A DNA stretch of 64,000 nt from an uncultured Chitinophagaceae bacterium. GTDB taxonomy: Bacteria > Bacteroidota > Bacteroidia > Chitinophagales > Chitinophagaceae. Both the position numbers and the translations under genes were made by a program. The stretch's first letter is position 1. Each line of letters starts with the position of its first letter. Shown here in pieces: positions 9,033-16,856 of this stretch. The notes beneath the pieces are model-generated. The model did not search any database, was not told the DNA's origin, and worked only from the letters and a program-made list of their open reading frames with translations. The stretch is taken from positions 1 to 64,000 of the forward strand of contig CALCII010000002.1 of NCBI GenBank assembly GCA_937907395.1, in the 5' to 3' direction.

Positions 9033-9880
9033 AAGCCCAGGCTCTTTCTTCTGGCTTTCAATTCAAGTAAGAAGATAAACAGAATTGAAAATACAAAAGA
9101 GATAATCGCAGCACTGATCACGCTACTCATAATCAATGGCTTATCCTTTTTAAAGTGCGGAATTGCTTTTTCAATAATGAATAATGCATTCACATCATTG
9201 ATACTTGTATTAAACTGTTGTATGAGTTTATCTTTTTCCACCAGTTCTTCCAGAATAGCTGTTTTACGTGCCACCAGGTAAGAGTCGCCGGCATTTGCCT
9301 GGATCGCTGCATCAACCGAGCGCAAGGAATCTTTCTGAACCAGGTAATCATCTTTCAGCTTTTTTAAAATCCCTGATTTCATTTCATTGATGCTTGCAAT
9401 TGCTGTTTCGTTCACTTTATAAACGATGGCATTGGCAATTTTAGCCGCAAGGAAACGGTCTTTATCCAGCACATTGATTTTAATGTGCCCGAACTCATTT
9501 TTGTGAATGGTAATGTTTTCTTTCAGCTCTTTATCGGTAAGATAACGGCCACGCTCACCCTCTACTTTGATTTTATAATGCTGCTTTAATTGAAAACTAT
9601 CGGCAATGAATAATAATAATTCATCAGACCTTGCAATTGCCGCAAGGCGATCATTGTCAAAATCGGAACCGAAATAAAAATACTGTTCCCAGAACTGAGT
9701 CCTGTAAATATTGGAACGGTCGCCCAGGTTAGGGTTGGCAGCTGCAAATACAGCGGTACCACGAAACATGGGTGTTTGTAACAACAATATACCGCCGGTT
9801 GCAATAGTGGCGATGGCTACAATTAATAAACTGTGCTTCCAGCGATGCCGGATAATTTGTAAAATAATCTCCAGGTTCAT
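9029..9880 (-). CDS. Wzz-like polysaccharide chain-length determinant
   Basis: About 283 residues with the Wzz architecture: a TM helix near residues 15-35, a periplasmic domain with coiled-coil character (KSGILKKLKDDYLVQKDSLRSVDAAIQ; KDKLIQQFNTSI), and a second TM helix close to the C-terminus followed by a short basic tail ELKARRKS. No tyrosine kinase domain is fused. It would co-operate with the ligase/polymerase and the flippase on either side. A TTG six bases upstream is possible, but the ATG at 9880 is the better start. Confidence 0.8.
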   Translation of the reverse strand: MNLEIILQIIRHRWKHSLLIVAIATIATGGILLLQTPMFRGTAVFAAANPNLGDRSNIYRTQFWEQYFYFGSDFDNDRLAAIARSDELLLFIADSFQLKQHYKIKVEGERGRYLTDKELKENITIHKNEFGHIKINVLDKDRFLAAKIANAIVYKVNETAIASINEMKSGILKKLKDDYLVQKDSLRSVDAAIQANAGDSYLVARKTAILEELVEKDKLIQQFNTSINDVNALFIIEKAIPHFKKDKPLIMSSVISAAIISFVFSILFIFLLELKARRKSLGL

Positions 9881-9908
9881 AATCAATAATAAAGGGCTTA
9901 AAAGTACA

Positions 9909-11345
9909 CTAATTTTCTCTTTGCCACTCCATAATCCAATTGAGCGAGAAGAGCTTTAACACAAACATCAAACCAATCCATACAATCGAAACTATTATTA
10001 GTTGAAGTAAGGTGGGAATGCTTGTTTGTTGAAGTAAAAGTATAGTTGCAATCAACAACAGCGTTAATAAAAGAAGCCTGTATAACGATGCCTGCTGCGG
10101 CAATAGTTTCCAGTTCCTGTAGCAGGCAAATAATAACCCTGCCGCCAGTAACCCTTGTGTGCCAATGGCAATCACTGCCGATGCCATGGCCTGGTACACC
10201 GGAATAAAAATGAGATTGAGTGTAATATTAAGAACCGCACAAACAATAATGAGCAACAGAAAGAACCTTAGCTTTCGTGCTGCCGTAAGCAATGTGCCAA
10301 ATAAATCAACCAGGAAATAGGGAATCAACACCAGCATCCCCCATTTCAGTACCTGTTCTGCATCATGATTGGGCGATTGATAAAACCACAGTTGCAGTTC
10401 GTTGCTGTAAAAGAAGAAGACAATACTTACCAGTAAAGCACCGGACATCATCATCCTGAAAATTTTATCGGTGGTGTCTTTTATAACAGCATCCTGCTTC
10501 ATGTGCTTTGCCCAGAAGGAAAGTAAAAAGCCGGAAATAAGATATGATAGCACGGTAGCCATATCCACAAACCGGAACATAGATGCATAGATGCCCGCCT
10601 GCACTTCGCTTGTGCCGGGCAGTTGGGTGAGTAACACACTATCGGCACGGGCATGTAAAAACATGATAAAAACGATGGCTGTCATAGGTGCACTTTCAAC
10701 TGCCATTTCCCGGAAGCTGGTTTTGCCTGCATCTCCCACCACAGCATCGGCAGTGTATTTCCAAACAAACATCAATGCAATGGTTACGGAAACAACAGAA
10801 GCAAGCACCTGCCAGAATGCAAATGAAGTAATAGGAACAGGAACTCCGGGCATAAGCACATATAATACCACCAGGCCGGGCACAATGAGCAGGAGCTTAT
10901 CTGACACACTCAGCCAGGAGCTGATCACAAATTTCTGGCGTGCCGATATCACAGCTCTGAAAAAAGAAAGCCAGCTTAGCAACAACTGCAAAGCAATCAT
11001 CAATAGCAACAAGGAATGATCCTTCAGCCCCAGTAAATATGCTACCGTCCATACAATGATCGCATAAGCAATGCTGAGTAATAGTTTGAAGCTCACAGCT
11101 TTTTTAAACCAGGTGAGATTGATGTACTGCTGACTGGATAAATGTTGCTGAATAAAAATGGTGAGCCCTGCATCGGCCAGAATATTAAAAATAACAGCCA
11201 GGTTGAGGTAGGAGAAATAGCGACCATAGGCTTCATAACCTGCCAGCACCTGCACTTCACGGTCAATACCAAAAATCCATACCGGTTTCACCAGCAGGTT
11301 TAATACTACAATCAACAGCAGGGATCTGAAAAGATAACGGGCCAA
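9909..11345 (-). CDS. Polysaccharide flippase-like membrane protein (MATE/MOP fold)
   Basis: 478 residues with about 12-14 TM helices arranged as in Wzx/RfbX-type lipid-linked oligosaccharide flippases. It opens MARYLFRSLLLIVVLNLLVKPVWIF, which fits the start of TM1, and has typical segments such as GRYFSYLNLAVIFNILADAGL and SLFRFVDMATVLSYLISG-like text. The only reasonable start is TTG at 11345: an in-frame stop lies just upstream and no Met occurs within the first 75 codons. It lies upstream of the Wzz-like gene with a 28-bp gap, completing a small polysaccharide export set. Confidence 0.8.
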   Translation of the reverse strand: MARYLFRSLLLIVVLNLLVKPVWIFGIDREVQVLAGYEAYGRYFSYLNLAVIFNILADAGLTIFIQQHLSSQQYINLTWFKKAVSFKLLLSIAYAIIVWTVAYLLGLKDHSLLLLMIALQLLLSWLSFFRAVISARQKFVISSWLSVSDKLLLIVPGLVVLYVLMPGVPVPITSFAFWQVLASVVSVTIALMFVWKYTADAVVGDAGKTSFREMAVESAPMTAIVFIMFLHARADSVLLTQLPGTSEVQAGIYASMFRFVDMATVLSYLISGFLLSFWAKHMKQDAVIKDTTDKIFRMMMSGALLVSIVFFFYSNELQLWFYQSPNHDAEQVLKWGMLVLIPYFLVDLFGTLLTAARKLRFFLLLIIVCAVLNITLNLIFIPVYQAMASAVIAIGTQGLLAAGLLFACYRNWKLLPQQASLYRLLLLTLLLIATILLLQQTSIPTLLQLIIVSIVWIGLMFVLKLFSLNWIMEWQREN

Positions 11346-11363
11346 AATAAACAGTTAATACAT

Positions 11364-11840
11364 TCAGGAAACAGATTGTGCCACCAGCACATTCCGGTTA
11401 AAACTTTCTTCCAGCGAAATAAAGGTTTCCGTACGTTCAATGCCTTTGATTTTCTGCAAAGCATCGTGCAATACAAAACGAAGTTCATTGATGTCTTTAC
11501 AAACCACTTCAATAAACATACTGTAGTTGCCGGTTGTATAGTTCAAACGCACAATTTCGGGAATTTTCTGAAGCTCTTCCGCCACATTATCATATAAAGA
11601 ACTTTTTTCAAGGTAAACACCCACAAAAGCGGTTAGGTCGTAGCCCAGCAATTTCATGTCTACATTAAGCCGGGTTCCCTTCACCACACCCAGTTCCTGC
11701 AATTTTTTAATACGAACGTGAATGGTACCTCCCGAAACAAAGAGTTTCTTGCCCAGATCGGCATAAGAAATCTCTGCATCCCGCATCATTTCAGAAATGA
11801 TCTGCAGATCCAATTTGTCAAGATTCAATTTACCTGCCAT
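11364..11840 (-). CDS. Lrp/AsnC-family transcriptional regulator
   Basis: 158 residues: an N-terminal winged HTH (LNLDKLDLQIISEMMRDAEISYADLGKKLFVSGGTIHVRIKKLQELGVV, about 5-55) and a C-terminal RAM ligand-binding/oligomerisation domain (GYDLTAFVGVYLE, VRLNYTTGNYSMFIEVVCKD, IKGIERTETFISLEES). These proteins form octamers that respond to amino acids. It precedes the flippase gene by only 18 bp on the same strand, so transcription may run on. A good Bacteroidota-type promoter lies just upstream. Confidence 0.92.
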   Translation of the reverse strand: MAGKLNLDKLDLQIISEMMRDAEISYADLGKKLFVSGGTIHVRIKKLQELGVVKGTRLNVDMKLLGYDLTAFVGVYLEKSSLYDNVAEELQKIPEIVRLNYTTGNYSMFIEVVCKDINELRFVLHDALQKIKGIERTETFISLEESFNRNVLVAQSVS

Positions 11841-11866
11841 TTTGAAGCTTCATTTTTGATAATATT

Positions 11867-11898
11867 CAAATATAATATCCTTTTTTGAACGAAATCAA
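11867..11898 (-). promoter_or_regulatory. Bacteroidota-type promoter of the Lrp-like gene
   Basis: On the minus strand TATATTTG (11867-11874) matches the -7 consensus TAnnTTTG. A TTTTG (TTG at 11896-11898) lies 21 bp upstream, inside the usual 17-23 bp spacing to the -33 element. The predicted transcription start leaves a leader of about 20 nt before the ATG at 11840. Confidence 0.55.
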
Positions 11899-11983
11899 AA
11901 GTTTTAAAATATTGATTGAATTATTTGCAACGAATAAAGGATTTGCTTTAATATTGCACTGTAATCGTTCTTTGAACAACATA

Positions 11984-12155
11984 CTGTGGGGTGATGAAAT
12001 TTTTGGCAGACATGCCCTCTCGTCTCGGGGGTGGGGATAACAGGATAAACGCAGCATAGAGCCGACGTTACTTTTGGTAAGGCCGACCAGGGTTGACCAC
12101 TAATCTTTGTGCTGCAGCTAACTGCCTCGTGGAGGTTCGACTCCTCCCCCTACAG
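11984..12155 (+). ncRNA. tRNA-like RNA with over-long variable region (degenerate tRNA or unknown RNA)
   Basis: The ends pair like a tRNA acceptor: TGTGGGG (11985-11991) with CCCTACA (12148-12154). Immediately inside the 3' strand is a perfect T-arm, GGAGG TTCGACT CCTCC (12131-12147). The 5' half continues TG + ATG...CAT D-stem with a tRNA-Leu-like D-loop (AAATTTTTGGCAGA), then a 5-bp stem CCCTC/GGGGG with loop TCGTCTC. Position 33 of that loop is C, not T, so it is no normal anticodon loop. About 85 extra nt lie between the anticodon-like stem and the T-arm. No CCA is encoded. It is not a canonical tRNA; it could be a decayed tRNA-Leu, or an unrecognised tRNA-like RNA. trmB follows downstream. 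Confidence 0.4.
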
Positions 12156-12190
12156 CGTTTTAATTTTGAGTTCTTTTATAAGTCATTTGT

Positions 12191-12260
12191 GTGTGGAGGC
12201 CGAGACGCTTTGGTCTCGGTGCCGACCGTCAGCGTCGGCATTTGACTCCTCCCCTACAGC
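12191..12260 (+). repeat. Second tRNA 3'-end copy interrupted by a palindromic element
   Basis: GGAGG (12195-12199) and TTTGACT CCTCC CCTACAGC (12241-12260) repeat the T-arm and acceptor end of the RNA at 12131-12155. They are split by 41 nt (12200-12240) that form two hairpins, ccgagac...gtctcgg and gccgac...gtcggc. The second hairpin resembles palindromes near 32899 and 32939. Confidence 0.6.
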
Positions 12261-12285
12261 TGATTTGCAACAGTTTTTCTCATGT

Positions 12286-12317
12286 GCCTGTAAATATCCA
12301 TTTACGGGCTTTTTTGT
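12286..12317 (+). terminator. Strong rho-independent terminator after the RNA locus
   Basis: A 10-bp stem (gcctgtaaat / atttacgggc, 12286-12295 with 12300-12309, one G-T pair) with a 4-nt loop is followed by tttttttgttttt. It lies between the tRNA-like RNA and trmB, so it would end a transcript of about 325 nt begun near 11984. Confidence 0.85.
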
Positions 12318-12354
12318 TTTTATACCTCTCCTGTTTTCTACCTTTGCCCGCACT

Positions 12355-13092
12355 ATGGGACAAAAGAAACTGATTCGTTTTGCAGAGCTGGAAACCTTTC
12401 CAAATGTATTACAGTACCCGAAAGATATGCCCGGAAACTGGCACCGGTTCTTTCAAAATAACCATCACATTACGCTGGAACTGGCCTGTGGCAAAGGCGA
12501 ATATGCCGTTGGTTTGGCTCGGTTATATCCCAACCGCAATTTCCTTGGAATTGATGTAAAAGGAAACCGCATCTGGGTGGGTGCAAAAACAGCACTCAAA
12601 GATGGATTGTCAAATGTGGCTTTTCTCCGTTCCCAGATTGACGCCATTAACCAATACTTTGGAAAGGATGAAGTAGCAGAAATCTGGCTCACTTTTCCGG
12701 ATCCGCAGTTGCGTTCTTCCAAACACAAGAAACGGTTAACACACCCCAAATACCTTCACTATTACCAGCAATTTCTGAAACCTGGTGGGCTGATTCATTT
12801 AAAAACAGATTCGCCTGTCTTATATCAGTTTACTTTGAAAGTGATTGAGCTCTACCAGCTGAACCTGCACCAATCAATCGACGATTTATACAAGTTTACC
12901 GACCGGCCAGAGGAGCTGAAGATCAAAACCCATTACGAAGGGTTGGATATTGCACAAAGCAACCGTATTCATTACCTCTGTTTCTCGTTGCCTGCTGAAG
13001 AATTAAAAACAGATAAATACGAAGAGCTGAAAAACTGGGTGTTTGAAACCGAACTGTTATTGCCCGAAAAAAAGAATTCCCCCATTAGTTAA
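12355..13092 (+). CDS. trmB: tRNA (guanine-N7-)-methyltransferase
   Basis: A 245-residue Rossmann methyltransferase. ELACGKGEYAVGLA is the SAM-binding motif I, FLGIDVKGNRIW follows, and EIWLTFPDPQ with SKHKKRL and LKPGGLIHLKTDS are the family signature of TrmB, which methylates G46 of tRNAs. The ATG at 12355 (MGQKKLIRFAEL) gives the usual length; the open frame extends upstream through the terminator and RNA locus and is not coding there. It stands directly behind the unusual tRNA-like locus. Confidence 0.93.
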   Translation: MGQKKLIRFAELETFPNVLQYPKDMPGNWHRFFQNNHHITLELACGKGEYAVGLARLYPNRNFLGIDVKGNRIWVGAKTALKDGLSNVAFLRSQIDAINQYFGKDEVAEIWLTFPDPQLRSSKHKKRLTHPKYLHYYQQFLKPGGLIHLKTDSPVLYQFTLKVIELYQLNLHQSIDDLYKFTDRPEELKIKTHYEGLDIAQSNRIHYLCFSLPAEELKTDKYEELKNWVFETELLLPEKKNSPIS

Positions 13093-13146
13093 ACAAAAGA
13101 AAAGAGATAACAGTTAATGTTCTTATTTCAGCTTTGAAGCACATTC

Positions 13147-13356
13147 ATGAAAAAACTGGAGCAAGAGATTGATTTCTATTACGATGAAAACGACAATATC
13201 GTTCTCACCGAAGCCTATCATTTAAAAAAAGGTTATTGCTGCGGGCATGGATGCCGGCATTGCCCTTATGATTATGAAAATGTTCCACAACCTCGTCGTA
13301 ACTTGTTGTTGAAAGAACGTACACATGCCGCCGAAAAAAGCAATAAAACCAGCTAA
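13147..13356 (+). CDS. DUF5522-like small cysteine-rich protein
   Basis: 69 residues with the conserved YHLKKGYCCGHGCRHCPYDYE core: four cysteines and two histidines in a pattern that looks like a metal site. This matches the Bacteroidota DUF5522 family, whose function is not known to me. The 3' end overlaps the alkyltransferase-like gene by 32 bp in another frame, so the two are probably translated from one message. Confidence 0.8.
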   Translation: MKKLEQEIDFYYDENDNIVLTEAYHLKKGYCCGHGCRHCPYDYENVPQPRRNLLLKERTHAAEKSNKTS

Positions 13357-13708
13357 ACTGCCTGTTGCAGGCAAAGCAAAAGAATACAGTTTTTTTGATG
13401 ATGTATATGATGTGGTCCGGCAAATTCCCAAAGGCCGGGTTACCACTTATGGAGCCATTGCCAATTACCTGGGCACCAAACTATCGGCCCGTATGGTGGG
13501 TTGGGCTATGAATGCATCGTTCCGGGTAAAACCCAAAGTGCCGGCACAACGGGTGATCAACCGCAACGGACAACTCAGCGGCAAAGCTCATTTTGCAACA
13601 CCCACACTCATGGAAGAGTTGCTGAAAAAAGAAGGTATCGATGTTAAGAATGATACAGTGGTTGATTTCCAGAAGTTGTTCTGGGATCCTGCTGTTGAAA
13701 TCGGTTAA
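13325..13708 (+). CDS. Alkyltransferase-like (ATL) MGMT-family DNA-binding protein
   Basis: 127 residues: a basic N-terminus (to about 20), then the MGMT DNA-binding domain with VRQIPKGRVTTYGAIANYLG, the recognition helix SARMVGWAM (Arg56 as probable base-flipping finger) and PAQRVINRNG. In true O6-methylguanine methyltransferases this last motif is PCHRV; here Cys is Ala74 and His is Gln, so alkyl transfer is impossible. ATL proteins bind O6-alkylguanine and hand lesions to nucleotide excision repair. Overlap with the preceding gene suggests coupled translation. Confidence 0.88.
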   Translation: MPPKKAIKPAKLPVAGKAKEYSFFDDVYDVVRQIPKGRVTTYGAIANYLGTKLSARMVGWAMNASFRVKPKVPAQRVINRNGQLSGKAHFATPTLMEELLKKEGIDVKNDTVVDFQKLFWDPAVEIG

Positions 13709-13717
13709 ACGGCTCCG

Positions 13718-14305
13718 TTAGGTATAATACGGACTGATCATTAAATACACCACTACTCCGGAAACCGCCACATACAACCACAAAGGCCATGTAATGCGTG
13801 CCAGTTTGCGATGTTTATCATAATCAGCAGTAAGCCCTCTATAGGCTGTAAATAATATGAACGGAAGTATGAGTCCCGCCATTGGTATATGCGTGAAAAG
13901 AATCAGGTAATAAACGATCTTAACCAATCCTTCTCCGCCAAATTTTGTTTCTCCTGTAAACAGATGATGACATATATAAGAAAGCAGAAAGAAAACAGAT
14001 AATGTAAGCGCCCACAACATCAGTTTTTTATGTGTGCTGAACCGCTTGTCCTTGGCCGCCCACAATGCACCCAGCAGCAACAGTGAAACAAAAGTGTTTA
14101 TCAATGCATTGAGATGAGCGAAAATATGTTTATCAAAACCCAGGTCTACTTTCAAATGAATCTTTCCCAAAGCAACAACTGCAGCAAATACAATTGCCGA
14201 AACCAGGAATATTAAAAAGTAAGCCAGTTTATCATTTTTCTTAATAGAAGCAGGTAATACAACCCCACGTGAATGCCGGTGATAACGATGACGATGTTGA
14301 CTCAT
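13718..14305 (-). CDS. DUF420 membrane protein (CtaM-like oxidase assembly)
   Basis: 195 residues with a basic His/Arg-rich start and five TM helices. Conserved histidines fall in NALINTFV-adjacent HLN, YICHHLF and FTHIPMAG, as in DUF420 proteins, whose Firmicutes member CtaM is needed for heme-copper oxidase maturation. It is the last gene of the respiratory block and follows SCO1 by 5 bp, supporting an assembly role. It is convergent with the ATL gene with a 9-bp gap and no visible terminator. Confidence 0.85.
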   Translation of the reverse strand: MSQHRHRYHRHSRGVVLPASIKKNDKLAYFLIFLVSAIVFAAVVALGKIHLKVDLGFDKHIFAHLNALINTFVSLLLLGALWAAKDKRFSTHKKLMLWALTLSVFFLLSYICHHLFTGETKFGGEGLVKIVYYLILFTHIPMAGLILPFILFTAYRGLTADYDKHRKLARITWPLWLYVAVSGVVVYLMISPYYT

Positions 14306-14310
14306 AAAAA

Positions 14311-15009
14311 TTATTTGCGGAACAGGTTTCGTTTCTTCGATTTGTCTTTTTCTAAAATCAGCAACCCGATGTCACGGGCCAGTTTTGTCATGGATGCAGA
14401 GTCTGTTCCACTATACCACCCTCTGATCACACGTTTTTTATCCAGTAAATAAAACTTATCAGTATGTAAAAAACTGGTATCGGCTTTTCCTCCGTCTACA
14501 ATGCCCGCCTTAAACTCTCTGAAAGCGAGGTCATAAATTTTTTGTTTTTCACCGGTAAGAAACCACCAGTTGTTGTGCCGCACAGAAAACCGGTCGGCAT
14601 ATCGCTTCATCGCCTCTACTGTATCTCTTTCGGGATCTACTGTAAAAGAAATGAACTGAATTAATGAATCGTTTTTAAGATAGGAATCCTGCATCCGCTT
14701 CATGTTGCGGGTGAGTGTGGGACAGGGATTGGGGCAGCGGGTAAAAAAGAAATCAACAACCAGGATTTTATTTTTTACATCATCAGCACTCACCTGTTGA
14801 TTCAGCTGATTGGTGAAGGTGAAATTCTCAACACTGTGCCAGGCTGTATCAATAACCAGTTTGCCATCTACATTCTTTTTTACAACAGAATCATAGAAGT
14901 AACGGCGTGGCATATGCACTGCATCTTCACTATAGTATTTCACAATAAAATAGGCTGTCAACGGCAGTGCCACCACTAATAAAAGACCTAATAATGCATT
15001 TTTGCTCAT
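14311..15009 (-). CDS. SCO1/SenC-family copper chaperone
   Basis: 232 residues: an N-terminal TM anchor (5-23), then a thioredoxin-like domain with the Cu-binding RCPNPCP motif (Cys92, Cys96) and His182 in LHTDKFYLLD, the third ligand. ISFTVDPERDT is the SCO signature. It delivers copper to the CuA site of oxidase subunit II, encoded upstream in the same cluster. It is periplasmic and membrane-tethered. Confidence 0.93.
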   Translation of the reverse strand: MSKNALLGLLLVVALPLTAYFIVKYYSEDAVHMPRRYFYDSVVKKNVDGKLVIDTAWHSVENFTFTNQLNQQVSADDVKNKILVVDFFFTRCPNPCPTLTRNMKRMQDSYLKNDSLIQFISFTVDPERDTVEAMKRYADRFSVRHNNWWFLTGEKQKIYDLAFREFKAGIVDGGKADTSFLHTDKFYLLDKKRVIRGWYSGTDSASMTKLARDIGLLILEKDKSKKRNLFRK

Positions 15010-15043
15010 ACACTTCTGTTCTTACACTTCTTCTATAAAGTTA

Positions 15044-15085
15044 TACGTCCCGATGCCTTGCTGTAGCAGGGATCATCGGGACGTA
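15044..15085. repeat. Intergenic inverted repeat between oxidase subunit IV and SCO1
   Basis: tacgtcccgatg (15044-15055) and catcgggacgta (15074-15085) form a perfect 12-bp stem, and the loop can form a further cct/agg pairing. With no T-run it is not a classical terminator; it may act as an mRNA-stability element or be a dispersed repeat. Confidence 0.7.
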
Positions 15086-15106
15086 CAGACAAGTAGTTTA
15101 CAATAT

Positions 15107-15541
15107 TTATTTCAAGCCCCCTTCATGGGCAGGCTCTGCATGTTGCTCATGTTTCACGGGATCTTTTGGTGCGTATTCGTTACGCAGATTTTTCCATGAA
15201 CTGGCATCCCACAAAAAGGCGGCAATAAACCAGATAAAGAGCAGCAAAGGTACAACAATGGTCATGATCAGGTTTCTGATTTCATCACCAAGGTGCATAA
15301 AAATAGATACGATATAAAAAGCTTTTGCCAGTGAAAGGATAATAATGATTCCTTTCAGGAACAGTACAAAGTTATGACTGAAATCGGGGTTCTTATGCAG
15401 AGTATAGATATAATAACCCAGGATCAGCTCCACAATGGTAATAACTGAGAGAATCACCGTTGTGCGGATAATTTTGGAAACGGCTCCGGGATTATGTTCG
15501 TGAGGCACAGTTACTTCGCCTCCAAATGTTTGATGCTCCAT
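15107..15541 (-). CDS. Cytochrome c oxidase subunit IV family protein
   Basis: 144 residues starting MEHQTFGGEVTVPHEHNPG; the longer open frame overlaps the subunit III gene and was rejected. Three TM helices (about 25-50, 60-85, 95-115) and a charged tail rich in His/Glu (KHEQHAEPAHEGG) fit the small prokaryotic subunit IV (CtaF/CyoD-like) of heme-copper oxidases. This subunit stabilises the complex and has no cofactor. It sits directly after two subunit III genes. Confidence 0.85.
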   Translation of the reverse strand: MEHQTFGGEVTVPHEHNPGAVSKIIRTTVILSVITIVELILGYYIYTLHKNPDFSHNFVLFLKGIIIILSLAKAFYIVSIFMHLGDEIRNLIMTIVVPLLLFIWFIAAFLWDASSWKNLRNEYAPKDPVKHEQHAEPAHEGGLK

Positions 15542-15576
15542 GTTTATCAATGATTTCGATGAATGAATGATGAATG

Positions 15577-16251
15577 TTATACAAGATAGAAAAACAGGAA
15601 TACGAATACCCATACCAAGTCTACAAAGTGCCAGTACAGACCCACTTTCTCAATCATGAGATAATGGCCTCTGCGTTCAAACACTCCGTTGGATGTCATG
15701 AGTAATGCAATCAGGTTAATCACCACACCAGACAACACGTGAAAACCATGGAATCCGGTGATCGTAAAGAAATAGTTCGTGAAATTGGTGGAAGCCACTG
15801 TTCCATCTGCATTGGGGAAAGGATTGCTGCCCCACCATGCACCTTCGTGATGTAGATGTGTCCATTCCCATGCCTGGCTTCCAAGGAAGATCAAACCAAA
15901 CACAATGGTCCAGAACAGGTATTTGATCACTCCTTTTTTGTTTCCTTTATGTCCTTCGTGCACGGCAAGTACCATGGTTACAGAACTCACAATGAGCACA
16001 AACGTCATGAAGCTCACAAACACCAATGGCAAATGAGAGCCTTCAAAGAAAGGAACTGCATTAAACACATGGTTGGGATCGGGCCATGAATTGCTTGAAA
16101 ACCGGATGCTGCCGTAAGAAATCAGGAATGCGCCAAAAGTGAACGCATCACTCATTAAGAAATACCACATCATCAATTTTCCATACTCCACGTTGAAAGG
16201 GCTTTTACCGCCATTCCACCATTTTGTAGTTGCTGGTACTGTTTGTGCCAT
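15577..16251 (-). CDS. Cytochrome c oxidase subunit III (second copy)
   Basis: 224 residues with seven hydrophobic segments and subunit III landmarks: SDAFTFGAFLISYG, FLGSQAWEWTHL, ITGFHGFHVLSGVV and a closing GLYWHFVDLVWVFVFLFFYLV. It has no redox cofactor and supports proton uptake and stability of the caa3-type oxidase. The cluster carries two related subunit III genes back to back; this one is the longer. Confidence 0.93.
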   Translation of the reverse strand: MAQTVPATTKWWNGGKSPFNVEYGKLMMWYFLMSDAFTFGAFLISYGSIRFSSNSWPDPNHVFNAVPFFEGSHLPLVFVSFMTFVLIVSSVTMVLAVHEGHKGNKKGVIKYLFWTIVFGLIFLGSQAWEWTHLHHEGAWWGSNPFPNADGTVASTNFTNYFFTITGFHGFHVLSGVVINLIALLMTSNGVFERRGHYLMIEKVGLYWHFVDLVWVFVFLFFYLV

Positions 16252-16288
16252 TTATCTGTTTTTTATAGTTCGAAATTGTTATTCTTTA

Positions 16289-16855
16289 TTATGCTACCAG
16301 TAAGAAAAATACAAACAGGTAGATCCACAATATATCTACAAAATGCCAGTAGATGGAAACCACATCAACCGGTGTTGAGCTATAGTACCTTGTGGATGTA
16401 CTGAAAGCCCTGAAAAACATTACAAACAACGCCACTACCCCACCTGCCACATGCAATCCGTGCACGCCTGCAATCACATAGAAGAATGAGCCGGCCACAC
16501 TTTCCTTGAATGTAATGTTCTGTGCCCACAGTTCAGAGAAGCCAAGGAGTTGGGTTACAACAAATGCAATTCCAATCAAAGCCGTTGTAGTAATCAGCAA
16601 CCTGTACTTCGCCATTTCTCTTTGCTTAAACATGCGTTGAGCCAGGTAAATGGTTCCGCTGCTCAGCAAAATCAGAACTGTAGACAAATAAAAGATCTTA
16701 GGTAATTGCACCGGTACCCATCCGGCCTGGTTGCTTTTTACAATGTAAGCGCTGGTAAAACCGGCAAACATCATTGTAATACTTCCAATTGCCACCCATA
16801 ATAAAAATTTATGGGGATGCATTTTTTGATTTCTCTCACTCATAACCTGTGCCAT
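16289..16855 (-). CDS. Cytochrome c oxidase subunit III (first copy)
   Basis: 188 residues from MAQVMSERNQKM; a second Met four codons later is also possible. Five TM helices with FAGFTSAYIVKS, FYVIAGVHGLHVAGG and the C-terminal VSIYWHFVDILWIYLFVFF identify a subunit III. The start codon lies one base after the ctaB stop, so translation is probably coupled. It is paired with the longer subunit III gene downstream; the oxidase may need both halves or either one. Confidence 0.92.
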   Translation of the reverse strand: MAQVMSERNQKMHPHKFLLWVAIGSITMMFAGFTSAYIVKSNQAGWVPVQLPKIFYLSTVLILLSSGTIYLAQRMFKQREMAKYRLLITTTALIGIAFVVTQLLGFSELWAQNITFKESVAGSFFYVIAGVHGLHVAGGVVALFVMFFRAFSTSTRYYSSTPVDVVSIYWHFVDILWIYLFVFFLLVA

Positions 16856-16856
16856 A

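Noticed and set aside
11984..12155. tRNA-Leu with a group I intron
   Set aside because: The extra sequence is only about 85 nt, too short for a group I intron, and it lies in the variable region rather than in the anticodon loop.
11984..12262. tmRNA
   Set aside because: The acceptor and T-arm look right, but there is no tag-peptide reading frame ending in a typical ALAA-like tag and no recognisable tmRNA 5' core sequence.
12109..12354. Upstream extension of the trmB frame
   Set aside because: It runs through the tRNA-like locus and a strong terminator, and TrmB proteins start at the MGQKK-type Met.
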